The position numbers and the translations under genes were made by a program. From Linyphia triangularis (taxonomy: Eukaryota > Arthropoda > Arachnida > Araneae > Linyphiidae), in assembly GCA_963978545.1 (NCBI GenBank), contig OZ021727.1, positions 19,499,943 through 19,563,942 on the forward strand: a stretch of 64,000 nucleotides of DNA, in the 5' to 3' direction. Below, in pieces: positions 10,151 to 54,340 of the stretch (position 1 is the first letter of the stretch; the number at the start of each line of letters is the position of its first letter). A model generated the notes under the pieces. It was not told the origin of the DNA. It saw nothing but the letters and a program-made list of their open reading frames with translations, and ran no database searches.

Positions 10151-12699
10151 TTTGCAATAAAAATCTAGATTTTTATCAATATTAATTTTTTCATTCATCC
10201 AGCAGGCATAGAAAATATAGTAATTGTTGTCCAAAAAACTGACTTAGATATTTTGGTGTTCTTAGTCTAACATGACTGAATAATTGAATATCTGAATTAT
10301 TCAGATATATGTACTACAAACTGTTTTTATTGTATGAAAATTATTCTTTTGTGGTGCCAACTACTTATTGAATATTTTTGTTTTAATCACGAGTTACATG
10401 AAGCATCTCGTGATTACATGAAGCATCATTGCATGCTTTGAACATTTTGGTCTAGATTTTGTATTGAAAATCAGATATATACGACACTAACTTGTCATAC
10501 ATTACAATGATTTGTAAGTCGATTTTTCTTACACTTAAATCACAAGTTAACAACTTGTTATTAATGCAGTTATGTTAGGAACACTAAGTAGTATTATGAT
10601 TCCATGAATTTTTCTCAGAAGACTTTGTAAGCACTAAAAATAGTTATTTGATTTTAACATAAGTCGAAAGGTGTATGCGATTAAGGATCAATTGGGCTCT
10701 AACGAAATTTAGGTATGTAAGGAAGCTCAGAAATCCAGATTTTTGTTCCTTTTAACATGGCAATGTTAAAAAATTTCTGTCGTGACAGTGATTGGTGAAA
10801 ACTGTTTGTAATATCAGGTATAAATGCTAAATTTTTAAATTATCTATACTTTGATTGACAAATATTTTTCCCGCCTATTTGTTTGTTATTGTTTTCTATT
10901 GTTTTAAATTTTTTTTTTTAAAATTTTTTTTACCAAAATTTCACCAAATTTGTTAATTTTTTTTAATTCTATATGTATTGTATGCATTATTTATTTGCCT
11001 TACTATATCTCCTTGGATAAAGAAATTCTCAGTCTTTTCAGGCGCAAATTATTTTCTTGTCGTTTTCGAATATTCTAAGGAATTTTTTTTGTGCAGTAGT
11101 CCGCCGAAAGAATTTTAATTATGATGGAAAGGAATCTGCATCCCATTCAGGGTTGAGGCCGTGGGCGAAGGGAAGGCGTGCTCGTGTAACCCCCTAGTTC
11201 TTAGAAAATAAAACGTGGAAAAAACATAAAATTTACATACGAGAATCCGTGTAATTTAGAATTTAAATTATTCGTTTGAAAAAAGGTTACCTAATGCATA
11301 AATTTTATTTAACGCTTTAAAAATAGAATGTCTTTTTTTTTTTTTTTATATATATAATTAAGATTGCAAGGTTTATCCACAAAGCCTTGTATAAAAACTT
11401 CAAGTGCCTTTGAAGAGTGGTTGATTTTTATTGTATTATTTTCTATAACAGCAATAATTTTCTAAATAAAATGTATCCATCATTTGTGGTTAAGACTAGA
11501 TTTCTTTTGTGATTAATTTTTCGTGTGTGCACAAGCATTTTTTTTTCAATGCAGAAATGGAGCTAACGTAATTTGCTTTTGTCTAATACATTTTTTTTTT
11601 ATCGGTCGTGAACATAAACGATTGTAAAGAACGTCGTTAAATCACCATGAAATTACAAAAGCAGTTATTGTATTAGTTTTTTTTATTTTTTATTAGTGTG
11701 GTATTAAATAAAAGATACTTAAAAAGAGCCATACTTATAACAGTTTGAAAACAATTTGCTAAAGATGAATAAAGTTGCAAAAATAAATTTCCTGTTCCCA
11801 TCTCATTTTTTAAACATCAAAGATGGATATCTTTTTTCTCAAAAAGTTCGTGTTCATTCAAAACACGAAAAGCAATTTATTCCGTAAGTGCTTTTCTGTG
11901 AAACATTTTTTTTTTTTTAAAGCTTGATATCAATTCATTCTGTCTTGTAGTGCTGGAACCATTTAAAATCCTACAAAAAATGAACTGATACCAAGTTTTA
12001 CCCCAAGTCACTTTTATGCGAGCGCGGAATAAAAGTGGGGACTATTTTTGGAACGGATTTTGAATTTAATGCTATCGTTGTAAAAGAAGCGCTGAAACAT
12101 TTGCCGGTAAAAATGAAAGATTGAATATGGAACTTTTTTTTTTTCTTAAGGAAAAATAATGTTACATATCAAAAAGGTTTTCTTCTTGGCTGTGTAACTG
12201 TTTACAACAAGAAAAAGTTTTAATATTTTCTTCATTGGAGTATGAAATATTTCAACTTTCTGTTCGTGACTTAAATTTTGCAACTTACTTTCTGGTCGGC
12301 CGAAAGTTGTACAATTACACAGAACGAAGTCAAATATATATTTGTTCTTGTGGAATCTTTTCAATTGTTAAGAATGCATTATTTATGTAAAGGTACTTGT
12401 GAAATCTGAAAGTGTAAAGAGAGATATGTAATTTTATGTATAATTTTGTTTGTTATTTTCTGGTAAAGAGCTATCTATTTTTAGCTGTGAATAAAACAAA
12501 ATTTAAATTTATAATTTTGTATGTAAGGATCTTGAGCGTTATTTTATGCGGTATCAGTAACACCCTTCGTATTCTGTGAAATTAAATTCTGTGGAGCATA
12601 AATCAGTTGGTGATAGTTTTTTTTTTTTTTTTTTTTTTTACTTTTTTTTTTTTTTTTTTTACAATGAAGTAATTATCTCTAAATTGGCCATTTTTTTTG
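10151..12699. other. No gene seen: AT-rich spacer with poly-T tracts
   Basis: There are numerous A/T homopolymers (for example 11331-11347 and 12619-12660) and no splice-flanked coding stretch. Near 11101-11200 there is a slightly GC-richer patch without a usable frame. Confidence 0.55.
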
Positions 12700-12830
12700 T
12701 AAATAATGAAAATGAAAACGGTAAATTACATTAATTCTTGTCAAATTTAAATGCAGTGACCAGTATTTTAGTGTAGTTGAAAGTTGTGCGATGTTACTCA
12801 GCTCTACTTTTTTAATTCTTCATTGATAAA
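12700..12830. repeat. Dispersed repeat family F4, copy b (3' part)
   Basis: It matches 38325-38435 and 10060-10130: 'AATGAAAA', 'CGGTAAAT', 'AAATTTAAATGCAGTGACC' and 'GTTGAAAGTTGTGCGATGTT'. Confidence 0.65.
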
Positions 12831-13057
12831 ATTAAATTCAGTTGGCAATTTTCCCTTTTGCAATGTGCAACGGCATTCTAAAAGCGTTTTTTATTTCTCA
12901 AATATCATTATATATAGTTGCTTGTTATTAATTTTGAAAGTTTAAATTTTACAATTGTGTGTTCTATTCATAGTTTAAGTAATGCAACAATCCTTTATAT
13001 ATCTGGTTAAAAAATCTATATAAAATTCAAATTCGAAAATATCTGTAGTAATCTGAA

Positions 13058-13090
<33 letters not shown>

Positions 13091-13283
13091 GAGGACAGTA
13101 AACATGAACGTTTCTTATATATAAGTAATGGGTGGAAGCATTCCACAAAAAATGACTCGCGATCTGTCAGACCGCCTACAGCAGTTAAAGGTTAAATCAA
13201 ATTGGCTCTTTAGACTGCAATCATGCCAAAATTCCGTGGCAGTCAACGTGTTAATGATTTTGTAACACTTTTACCATATTAAT

Positions 13284-13497
13284 CACTGATCTCTACTACA
13301 ACTTCTGGATAGCGTATGCTTGGTTACTAATCACCATAGTGATCTGTACTATTAATAACTTCCCCCATAAACTAATTCAAATTTGTTTGTAATTATGGGC
13401 AACGTATTTCAAAGCATTATGGGGGGAAGTATTCAAATGCAATCATCTGCTTACAGAGTAGAAACCGCTAAGAAGCAAGTTGTAGTAGAGATCAGTG
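13284..13497. mobile_element. hAT-like MITE with 8-bp TSD
   Basis: A 214-bp element with perfect terminal inverted repeats of about 21 bp (starts CACTGATCTCTACTACAAC; ends GTTGTAGTAGAGATCAGTG). The 8-bp target duplication is ATATTAAT at 13276-13283 and 13498-13505. The interior has no coding capacity. TSD length and CA..TG ends fit the hAT superfamily. Both TSD copies and TIRs are intact, so the insertion is fairly recent. Confidence 0.88.
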
Positions 13498-13505
13498 ATA
13501 TTAAT

Positions 13506-14867
13506 CACCTCTTTGAAATTTTGTAATTATAAATTAATCAGTTGCTAACATATATAGAATATCGTGCAATTTTGAAGAAATGCAGAGGTATTCAATTTGT
13601 TTTTCAATATAAACACTGCCTAAGTCTACTGGTTTTTGTCTGCTAGTAGTTTTACAGCAGCCACAATCAGATCGTAAATGGTTATTCTGCTGTTGAGATT
13701 GCTAGTCATTAACATAATTAATTGTGAATCTTTTGATTTCAAAGTTCAGAGGAATCATCTTAAAACAAAAAAGTGAAAAATGTTCCCACTGTGTTATATA
13801 TATTTTAGCTAACAATTTTAATGGAAGATTGGTCTCGTATAATCCGTTTGGAACATCGTAATTCTTAAGAAAAGTTATTAAGAAATCAATAAAGGCTTTT
13901 ATTCCTAGTATACATGTCAAGGTCGCCAAGTGAATTTGGCGACAATTGAAGGACTTTTTTTTTTTAAACGTATAGTTTGTAATTAACTATTTTATTTTGT
14001 ATTTGCGTATTCGTGAAGTTTTCAGTCATTTAGTTTTAACGGCCTTTTTAAATCAGAAAACCACCTCATTTTGGCCTTATCGACAACTTTTCAAACACAC
14101 GCCAACCCTCTGACACGTTAACTAGGAATTTACCAAATAAATTAGTGATATTTCGCAAATGCCATGCTCTACAGCTTAAACTTCCGAATCGGGTGCGGAT
14201 TCTCATCCCCCCCCCCTTTTCTGTTCTCTCTCTCTCTCTCTCCCCCCCCCCCCCCCCCTCCTAACTTGGTTCGGTGTTATGTAAACTTTTGGCGCAGAAT
14301 CCGCACCGGATTTGGAAGTCTTAACCACTTTACATTCAATTTTCGTTGATTTACTTCAAATATTGTTGTATCTAGTACAATATTGCATGCACTGATTCTG
14401 CGCCAAGTGTTACTTACACAAAACCAGCATAAAAATAGGAGCTATTTTACGGCAACCGTATACATTTAAACTTAGGTTAAACTATCAACTTCGGTGCGGT
14501 TGTTGCGCTAATGTAATTAATGCTAAAAAGTCGTAATAGCTGCCATTTCCCCCTCAATAAATGAAAATGTCTATGATTGGCTGCTTTTATGCAAATAACT
14601 CTTGGCGCAGAATTCACACCAGATTTGGATGTTTTCCCATTTTGCAGTAGTAATCCAATGATGCTAACTATTTGTTGGCTTTAATCGTCTTGGTGCAGAA
14701 TTCTTAACGTATTTCAAGATTCAGCTAATTACTATATTTGTCCTAAAGCTATTTTTTTTTTACAAATCATGCGATTGTGCAAAATTTTTAAATGTAGGTA
14801 CATGGAAGACGGTGATTAGGAACTGTACCATTTATTACGATTTTAACTGTATTTATTTTTCTTGTAG
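13506..14867. other. No gene seen: AT-rich sequence before the first Efa6 exon found
   Basis: This contains a (CT)n then poly-C tract (14221-14259) and several 'TTGGCGCAGAATTC/CC' type short repeats between 14289 and 14700. I found no PDZ-coding exon here. Confidence 0.5.
14221..14259. repeat. (CT)n / poly-C low-complexity tract
   Basis: TCTCTCTC repeats followed by about 15 C residues. The short proline/serine ORF over it is an artefact. Confidence 0.9.
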
Positions 14868-46422
<31,555 letters not shown>

Positions 46423-47017
46423 TCCAAGGTGACATCAGTCCCCTTAATAATAACATTGGTGCTCTCTTTGTCAAACTTGCCAAAACAAACTATTTGATGC
46501 ACTTTGGCGCAAATTACCTACTTGAAGATGGACAGAAGGTTTTCTATTTAATGGATAAGTCTTTGAAAATGTATCTAAGGTACAAAGTTCTTAAGGCTGT
46601 GTTTTATGGACTGGAGTTGTATTTATATTATGTGGACTGCTTTGATTTTGTACTGTCCAACTTGATGCTTATGTTACTCAAAATTTGTTACGGCCATACT
46701 AATTTCAATGTGTCTTGTTTAGTCGTGTCGTTCAGAATATTGGATCAAGCTATTTAGGTACGAATGGATTTTGAAAATCTTGCTTGCTCCTGTTGCTTGG
46801 AATTTTGAATATTTTTAATTAGTGTCAGGTCATTTTTAATCTCTTTAAATATGGTTCTGTGAGCCTCAATATTGTCATAGTTAAAATCTTCCTTGCTTCT
46901 GTTGCTTGTTGCAAAGTCAGCAGTTGAGGTCTTGAATATATTTATTGTCGGTCATTTTAAATCTATTTAATATGATTCTATGAGCCTCTCGTATTTCATC
47001 ATCATTTTCTATTTGTG
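46423..47017 (+). other. Efa6 3' flank, probable 3' UTR
   Basis: It follows the stop codon directly. Two diverged copies of a ~120-bp unit occur at about 46770-46865 and 46885-46990 ('CTTGCTCCTGTTGCTTG/CTTGCTTCTGTTGCTTG', 'GTCATTTTAATCTCTTTAAA', 'TCTGTGAGCCTC/TCTATGAGCCTC'). The open frame at 46494 starts with moderate GC but has no domain. Confidence 0.5.
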
Positions 47018-47439
47018 CAGGGTTCTCACGGTCATTAATATTTTTAATAATAGTTTAATAAAGTGCTTAATATTTTTGAACTTGTTATCTAGATCTTGAA
47101 AATGCTTAGAGGTGCTTAAAAGTCCTTTAAAATGCTTAGAGGTCCTTAAAAGTTCTTAATTTTTACGGATGTTGTGTGCCCAACTGCAAAATTTATAAAA
47201 AATACAACTCGGACTTACTATTCCCTGCGTGACCGCCACTTGTCTGCACCGTATCAGAATTCTCTCACACATTTGTATTATGTATCCACCAACTAGTAAC
47301 CCTTTTGGTAGAACATACTTTATTAAAAATTTATATATAGACATGATGCCTGAAACCAAATTTTCAAAGGTCCTTAAAAACATTATTTAGGTCCTTAAAA
47401 GTTATTGATTTTCATTCTGTGATTTGAGTGGGAACCCTG
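47018..47439. mobile_element. MITE family F1, copy d
   Basis: Starts CAGGGTTCTCACGGTCATTA, ends TTGAGTGGGAACCCTG; perfect 5-bp TSD TTGTG (47013-47017, 47440-47444). 422 bp, with a small internal tandem duplication of the 'AAAATGCTTAGAGGTGCTTA' block near 47098-47160. Confidence 0.94.
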
Positions 47440-49715
47440 TTGTGTTATAACTCTGTTCTGGCCAGTGTGAAGGTATATTACATAATTTATTGCTTTTGTA
47501 CATTTTCGCAGATAGCAACTATAGACTTGTCCTGGTTAAATGAAAGTTGAACTTTTTAATTCTGTATAGTCCTTGATGATGTAGATTAACTACTATTTTT
47601 CTACAAGCTTATTTAGCGGTCCATAAATGCTTTCTTCTACCAGTTGCTTTATAGAAGGCTTAGGAAACATTAATGATTAAACTGTTAAATATTTGCAAGA
47701 TCTTAGCACTTTAACTTAATCTCCTGATTTTCATAAACTTTTAACTATCTGTATGCTAGCGTTGATTCTAATCATGTTTCTATTGCATATAGTACTTTAT
47801 TTTGTATTTGATGAAATATATATGTTTTAGACTTTTATAATATTTCATAAAAATATTTATTGATTATTTGAACGTAAAAGCTGTACCATATTACAAACAA
47901 TTGCATTCAATTTAAATTTGGCGATTTAAAAGAATATATATCGTATTAAGCTAGAACTTTTAATTATTTTATTAGTACTACACTTTAATATACGTCAAAA
48001 CATTATTTGTATGAAATTTAAATTTGTGCCAAATAAGCCATACATATATGTAATTTTTTTAAAATCTTTAACTAATATTCCAGCATCAAAAAGTTTTAAA
48101 CAAAATGGATTATTCATATTCAATTTAAATATGTGTATATATTAAGCATGTTTTTTTTATTATTATTATTATTTATTAGAAAATTTATATTTGCTTTGGG
48201 GATAGATAGCTTTTCTAAAGAATTTACGATTGTAAATTTGTATTAGAGTATTTTTATAGGGTTACTTGAAAAATTAACTGTGTAATAAAGGTTGTGCATA
48301 TTGTAGAGTAACGAAGAATTTGATGCCAAATTCAATAAAAAAATTTGTAAAGATGATTGCTTGCTGAATATAAATGCAAGTGATTGTATAAAGGTATCGC
48401 TTGGTAAAGTGACTGTGATGAGAAAGAACTTTATTATAAGTTGTATTGAAAGGCTTACAAGGAACTAATCGCAGCTTATGATGATATGTTTTCATTGCAA
48501 TATTCTTGTGCAGTGGTAAATTGTTATAATAGATTTTAAACATGATCACCCCATTATTTGTTGATGCATTTTGATTTCTGAAAATCCTCTTCAAATTTAT
48601 TTTTAAAAAAAAATCAGTTATTTGTATCCTTTACAATTGAAAAATATTTTAACAAAAGTTTAAGCATAGTTTTAAGATGTTAAGATAGTACTTGCAGCAT
48701 ATTAACATGTGAATGCTTCTCCAAGCTCTAATGGAAGGGGCTTGGGTGAAATATAAAAACATTAATTTCTTTCTTTACTTTTTGAATTAAGTACACATAT
48801 AAATGTTGTGTTTGAATTTTTAATTAAATTCAGATTAAAAATTAATTAGTCTTCTTAAATTAAATATTATAATCAATGTGAAAGCAAATTTCTAGTACAC
48901 ATTACTAGTTTTGAAAAATTTATATTTTGGATATGTTTTCTATGTTTAATCATCCCAAATTCTGCCACATTAGAAAGGTTTGTGTTAATGTTGTAAATTA
49001 TCCTTACATGTCAATTAATGTTTTAATTTTGAGTATATCATATTTATAGAAACAATTTGGTAACATTATTTTTTAATGTAAAAAGTCAAATGTTCGATAA
49101 ATTTATCTTCACTTTTACGATTTTCGTTGTTTTTATGTAGAATCTTTTGTGTGCAAATAAAGTAAATGAAATCTTCATTTTGCCTGAGCTTTTTCAGGAT
49201 TGAAGTAAGTAAAAGAAAATCATTGTATAAATTGGGTTTTGTCGAAAATTTTAAGATTTTTTTTTTATTTATACCTCATTATTTTTAAATCTTATTTCAT
49301 CATAGTAAAATTAGTATGCAAAGAAAGATATTTATTTGTATGATTGATATAGTTGTGATGTAAATTTGAATGAACCACTTTCTAAGATTTATTGTAGCTG
49401 AATTTTAAATGTTAGTTTGAGGCAGCTAATTTTTTTATACATTATACACAAATGGTATATGATCGATTTAAAGATTATCTATGTTTTGTATATTTTGTAT
49501 TTTTATTTTATTGCAGATATTTGTGTTGATTTTCTTGCTAGTCATTATTTGAATCAAATACTTTCATCAGTCATGTTCCTGACGTACCCTTGTGAAAGGG
49601 TCTGTGCAAAGCCACCTATGTATATGCCAACTGTTTTGATTTAATTGTAATTATATCAATAGGCTATTTACCATTTAGTTAATGTAAGGGGGAAATAATT
49701 CCATACGACTGAATG
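47440..49715. other. AT-rich 3' flank, no gene
   Basis: Strongly AT-rich with no family repeats. It could be extended 3' UTR or intergenic DNA. Minus-strand and plus-strand short frames (48274-48594, 49417-49644) are unsupported. Confidence 0.5.
49156..49161 (+). promoter_or_regulatory. Candidate polyadenylation hexamers for Efa6
   Basis: AATAAA occurs at 49156-49161, followed by T-rich sequence. Other AATAAA candidates are 48284-48289 and 56108-56113. In AT-rich DNA such hexamers arise often by chance, so the true 3' end of the Efa6 mRNA cannot be fixed from sequence alone. Confidence 0.2.
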
Positions 49716-50339
49716 CAGGGTTCCCACGGTCCGTAAAAGTGCTTAATATTTTTTAACTTGTTTTCCAGGCTTTATAAGTACTTGAAAATGCTTATAGGTC
49801 CATAAAAGTATTCAAAAATGCTTTAAGACCCTTAAAAGTCCTTAATTTTTGCTGATTTTGTGTGTCCGATTGCAGTATTTGTAAAAATTCAACCCTTACT
49901 TGATTATCCCCGCGGAATCACCACTCGTCCGCACCGCACCGGAATTTTCTGATATATTTATTATGTAGTTATGCATCTGTCAACTTGTACGTCGTTTGGT
50001 TTGCATTTGCTGATTGGTGGAATGGAATTCGAACAGAGTTTTAGTTGCTCACTACTCTGCGAGAAGAACACATGAGAGAAATATTTGTTTTGCTAGCCAA
50101 AAAAGGTTTGGAAAAAACAAAGGCTGTTTTTTTTCTTCTTCTTCAATAGATTGCAACAACCACAAAATCTATTGGTATGGCAAAATGCAAGTTGTGCATA
50201 AAAGAGCTATGGGCGAAGCAAATGTGAAGTCACACATTAAAGACATACCTGAAAACAAATTTTTGAAGGTCCTTGAAAAATATTATTCAGGTCCTTAAAA
50301 GTTTTTGATTTTAATTCTGTGATTGCAGTCGAAACCCTG
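49716..50339. mobile_element. MITE family F1, copy e (longer form with coding remnant)
   Basis: Starts CAGGGTTCCCACGGTCCGTA, ends GCAGTCGAAACCCTG. The flanks carry GAATG at 49711-49715 and again at 50342-50346, offset by 2 bp. It is longer than other F1 copies (624 bp). The extra middle part, read on +, contains KMQVVHKRAMGEANVKSHIK, which looks like the second half of a BED-like zinc finger ('..GEA.VKSH'). Confidence 0.8.
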
Positions 50340-51196
50340 TAGAATGATAGAAGCAACTAGTTGGTCATATGCATGAACGTCATACTGTGCTTTTCTATTG
50401 TCTAAAAGTCTGTCTTGTTATACCGTGAAATGCTTTCTAAGTGATGTACAGCATATACAGTTGGTATGTTTATAGATGGCTTTGGCTTGTGTCAGCATAT
50501 TTCTTTAAGAAGAGCTATTATGAGTTTTATATATTCTTCCATTTGCATGCAAGTTATATTCAACTTTCCTATTCTTTTGAAATGATCATTATTTTAATTT
50601 TAGAACATATATTAAAAATAAAAATTTATTTTGAAGGTGCGTAGGTTCAAAACTATGAACAAGAAATCGTGTTTCTTTCATTACATTGAATTTTTTATTA
50701 ATATTTATTAATTGCTGGTAATTAACAAGTCAGTTTATGGTGTTGCCTAAAAGCCTTTGCATCCCATTGTGTGCCACCATCTTTATAATATAAATGCTTT
50801 TACCCATGTAAGATATTTTCTTCGAAGGTCTCAACAGGATAAAATGTGCAGATTACAATACAAATATGTATAGTTTAAGTCAATCTAATGCCTGAAAGAT
50901 GACATAAATAACTATAAAGTGTTATTTTGGTTTTGTTCTTAATTATAATTGTCAGTATTAACTGCCTCATTGATCTAATGTAATATTATCTAGAACTCAT
51001 TGCTCTTTAAAATATTGCTCCAAAACATATGACATTTTTATACCACAGGAAAGCACGATTGGCACCACTTTTAACTCTAATAAAATGAAAAATAAAATTT
51101 AAATAATAACTTTTTTTTCCTACAGATAGGTCTGCTGCAAAGAGGAAAAGTCACAAACCTAATTTAGATTTGATTTTAGAGGAAGATGAAAGGATA

Positions 51197-51436
51197 AAAG
51201 GGTTCCCATGGTCCGTGAAAGTCCTTGAAATTTTTTTAATGAAATTTGGTCCTTGAATGTTGGATGAGATCCTTGAATATTTGAGCAACCACCGATAATC
51301 TCTGCCTCAATTTTTTTCAGATTCTATGTTGTATTTTTAAGTCTTAAGTATATAATTTTGTGGTCCTTGAATTTTCTTAAAAAGGCCCTTGAATTATTAT
51401 TATTTTTTTTTTTTTTTCAATAAGAAAGGGAACCTT
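51197..51436. mobile_element. Short F1-related element
   Basis: Left AAGGGTTCCCATGGTCCGTG, right AAAGGGAACCTTT. The interior has 'AAAGTCCTTGAAAT', 'GGTCCTTGAATGTTGG' and 'GGCCCTTGAATTATT'. The ends resemble F1 but differ in detail, so it is a sister subfamily; 240 bp. Confidence 0.65.
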
Positions 51437-54099
51437 TGACAGTAATAGATTAAAAAGCATTTAACTTTTTTTAAATACTCCTTAAAATTTTATCGTTGTC
51501 AAATATATTACAGGATTTTTTATGTTTTGAAGCAATATTTTTTCCGGCGATGTGATAGAGAAAATATTGCATAGATCTTTGAAAGCATGACAGTAACTGC
51601 TGGTTAACCAAATAATGTCTTTTTTCCTGTAAATTTGTGGTGTTATAGGCTTTTTTAAATAGGCCTTCTCATATAGTGTCAATTTATAAAGGGTTTACAA
51701 AAATAAATAATTTTATACTAGAGAAAAGCTCAAATATTAAAAAAATAGGTGTTAGCATGTATGGTTTACATATCAATTTGGAAATTTAATGTTAGAGGTG
51801 CCATATTCATGCGTGTATTACATATGAAAATAGAGCTGAAATTTTAATTTCCCAAGTATTCACTACAATAGTAAAAAACATCGCTTCTTTTTATGTGTGA
51901 TCCCAACAGTTCTAATTTCAATTTTGTCGTAAATGTATTAAGTCTGTTTGCTAAGTAAAACACTTACAGTGTTACATTACTGTGTAATATTTTTTAAAAA
52001 TTAGTGCTGGTTTCTTAGAATTTTATTTATTTTTGTGAATTATTTTGATACTTGGTTTGAGTATATTTGTTTGAATTTGATTTTAAGAATTTACGATTTT
52101 TTCTGTATATACGTATAATTTAAAATAAGAACAGCAATAAAATATAGACGGGTAATCTCCAAGTGTTAATATTATATATTGTAAATTTTTTAGATTTTTT
52201 TTTTATTATTATAATTATTCATGCTTTTAGCAGGTTTTATATAACAACCAGATATTTTTGGTTTTGTATTGATTGGACACCTTTGATTGCAGCATAAGTG
52301 GAAAGCTATGAATGGCTTGCTTTTCTAAAAAGAATGTTTGAATACTATACCAAGCAAATTTTAGGTTTATATGGATTTGTAGTATATGAATTTTATGTTA
52401 TCATAATATTTTTATGACTAATAATTTAAGGATGATACTTTCACTGTATAAAGAACAAATATAACTGTAATTTTTTTCAACACTTTTTAACAAACTGCTA
52501 GTTAAACTAAAATTATAATGTTAACAATATTTTTTTTAATTGATTTATCTAAAAGGTTTCCAAATGTACCATTTGTTACAAATATCATAAGTATAAACCA
52601 TGAAATACCTAGCTCAAAGGCTATTCAGAATGGAAATATTTTTTATACTAAGTAATAAGGTATCCTCATACAATTATTTTATTTTCAAACACAAACATGT
52701 GCTCGAAAGGATACATCTTTTAAAGAAAAAATATCACATTAATAAGTACAATAACATATACAATGCAAGTTACTAGTAACAGTTTTTAATTTGAAAAATT
52801 GCTTTTGATACAATTGCAGGCAATTTTTTTCGATTAAATCCTGTGATTTTGAAGGCAACAATGTAAAAGTTAGTCCATATACTATTACCTCTTAAAGCAA
52901 TAATGAATAATAGAATTTTGGATTCCTCTTACCTCTTAAAGTTTATTTACTTCTTAAGCAATAATGAATAATTAAATTTCTGATCCTTTCTTCGTTACTA
53001 TAGAATTTCATTCAAGCGACCTTTAAGATTAATAGCATCTAATATATCTCACATAATTGATAATGAATATAATTAATTACCTTAAAATTTAGCTTAGTTT
53101 ATTTTTTTTAAATATATTGATCAATAGATATCAGTTTATAAGTGACTCCTTTATTTATTGTTATGCAATTTTTTTATTTTTTATCAAATATGACATTTAT
53201 TTAGGTTGATATATCTCTAATTGACACATCTAACTTTAGATTCTTTGTCTTTCTTCTGAAATTTTTTTTAATAAAAACTTCAGAAAATATAATGTTTAAA
53301 AATGAAAGTAACTTCATATGTGCTCACAATATTCAGCCTTTATACTTTTTCAGTTGATAATACATTTATTATACAAAGTTTGGATATTTGATCACATGCA
53401 TTTTCAAGCTAACAGTTAGTACCTTGGTTTGGTTGTCTTGAACCATCAGCATTTTATTCGTATTATGACTATTCGCAAATGCAGAATTTGAAGAAAATAA
53501 AGGGTTTTTTTATAAAATTTTCCAACTTTTTAAACTGCTCTTTATGATTTTCATTTTACTAGCTTATTAGCTTTCTATTTGGGACCATCATGACCATCTC
53601 TTTGACTTTTATAATCGTCTTAAAATTGTTTTTTATTATTATTATTATTTCAAGTTATTTAATGAAGTCTTTTAAGTTTATATTTTTTGTACGAATACAT
53701 TGTGGAGTTTTATACATGCATGACTAATACACAAATTTCCATGTGTCTATTACGCAATACTTACTTATTTTGGTAATAGAACTACTGTTATAACTCAAAC
53801 ATAGCCATTTTCTGTTCTTTTTAAAACCAGAAAATATTAAGTTGATTGCGTTAAACACAATTTTCATAAATTATAAAATAATTAAAATTTTCGACTTTAT
53901 TCTATTCTCATCTTTAGTTTTTTAATTAAAATTTTCTATCTTTTACTTTCGATTCTACAACTTTCTGTACTACATATTTTAAAAATTTAGTGGTAAGTTT
54001 AATTATTTAAGCTTTTAATGCCACCTACATTATATGACTTCTAGAGATAACTAATTTTACTCTCTTTAAAAGTAAATTTAAAACAAATAATTTTGACTA
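51437..54099. other. AT-rich sequence, nothing recognised
   Basis: About 2.7 kb with very low GC and no family repeats, TIRs or coding signal on either strand. Confidence 0.5.
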
Positions 54100-54340
54100 T
54101 ACTAAACTTCAACTTAACTAGACATCACTTAGACGATAGATCGTCACAGTGCTAATAGGTATTTAATCCATTATGGCGGAGTGAAGACATAATTCTCGCC
54201 AAACCTTATAGCCTTTTGTTCTCTATAGGGTTGTGGTTTGGCGAACATTATGCTTTCACGCCGCCAAAATGGATTAAATACCTATGAGCACTGTGACGAT
54301 CTACGGTCTAAGTGATGTCTAGTTAAGTTGAAGTTTAGTA
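54100..54340. mobile_element. Palindromic MITE family FB, copy 2
   Basis: 241 bp, TACTAAACTTCAACTTAAC ... GAAGTTTAGTA, flanked by TA on both sides. It is almost identical to 18947-19187, including the centre 'TTATAGCCTTTTGTTCTCTA'. The two copies differ at only a few positions, so the transposition was comparatively recent. Confidence 0.92.

Noticed and set aside
9872..10234. Minus-strand 120-residue frame with a poly-Lys stretch
   Set aside because: The lysines come from poly-T in dispersed repeat F4; no domain and no start context.
48274..48594. 106-residue minus-strand frame
   Set aside because: Composition matches the surrounding AT-rich DNA and no domain is visible.
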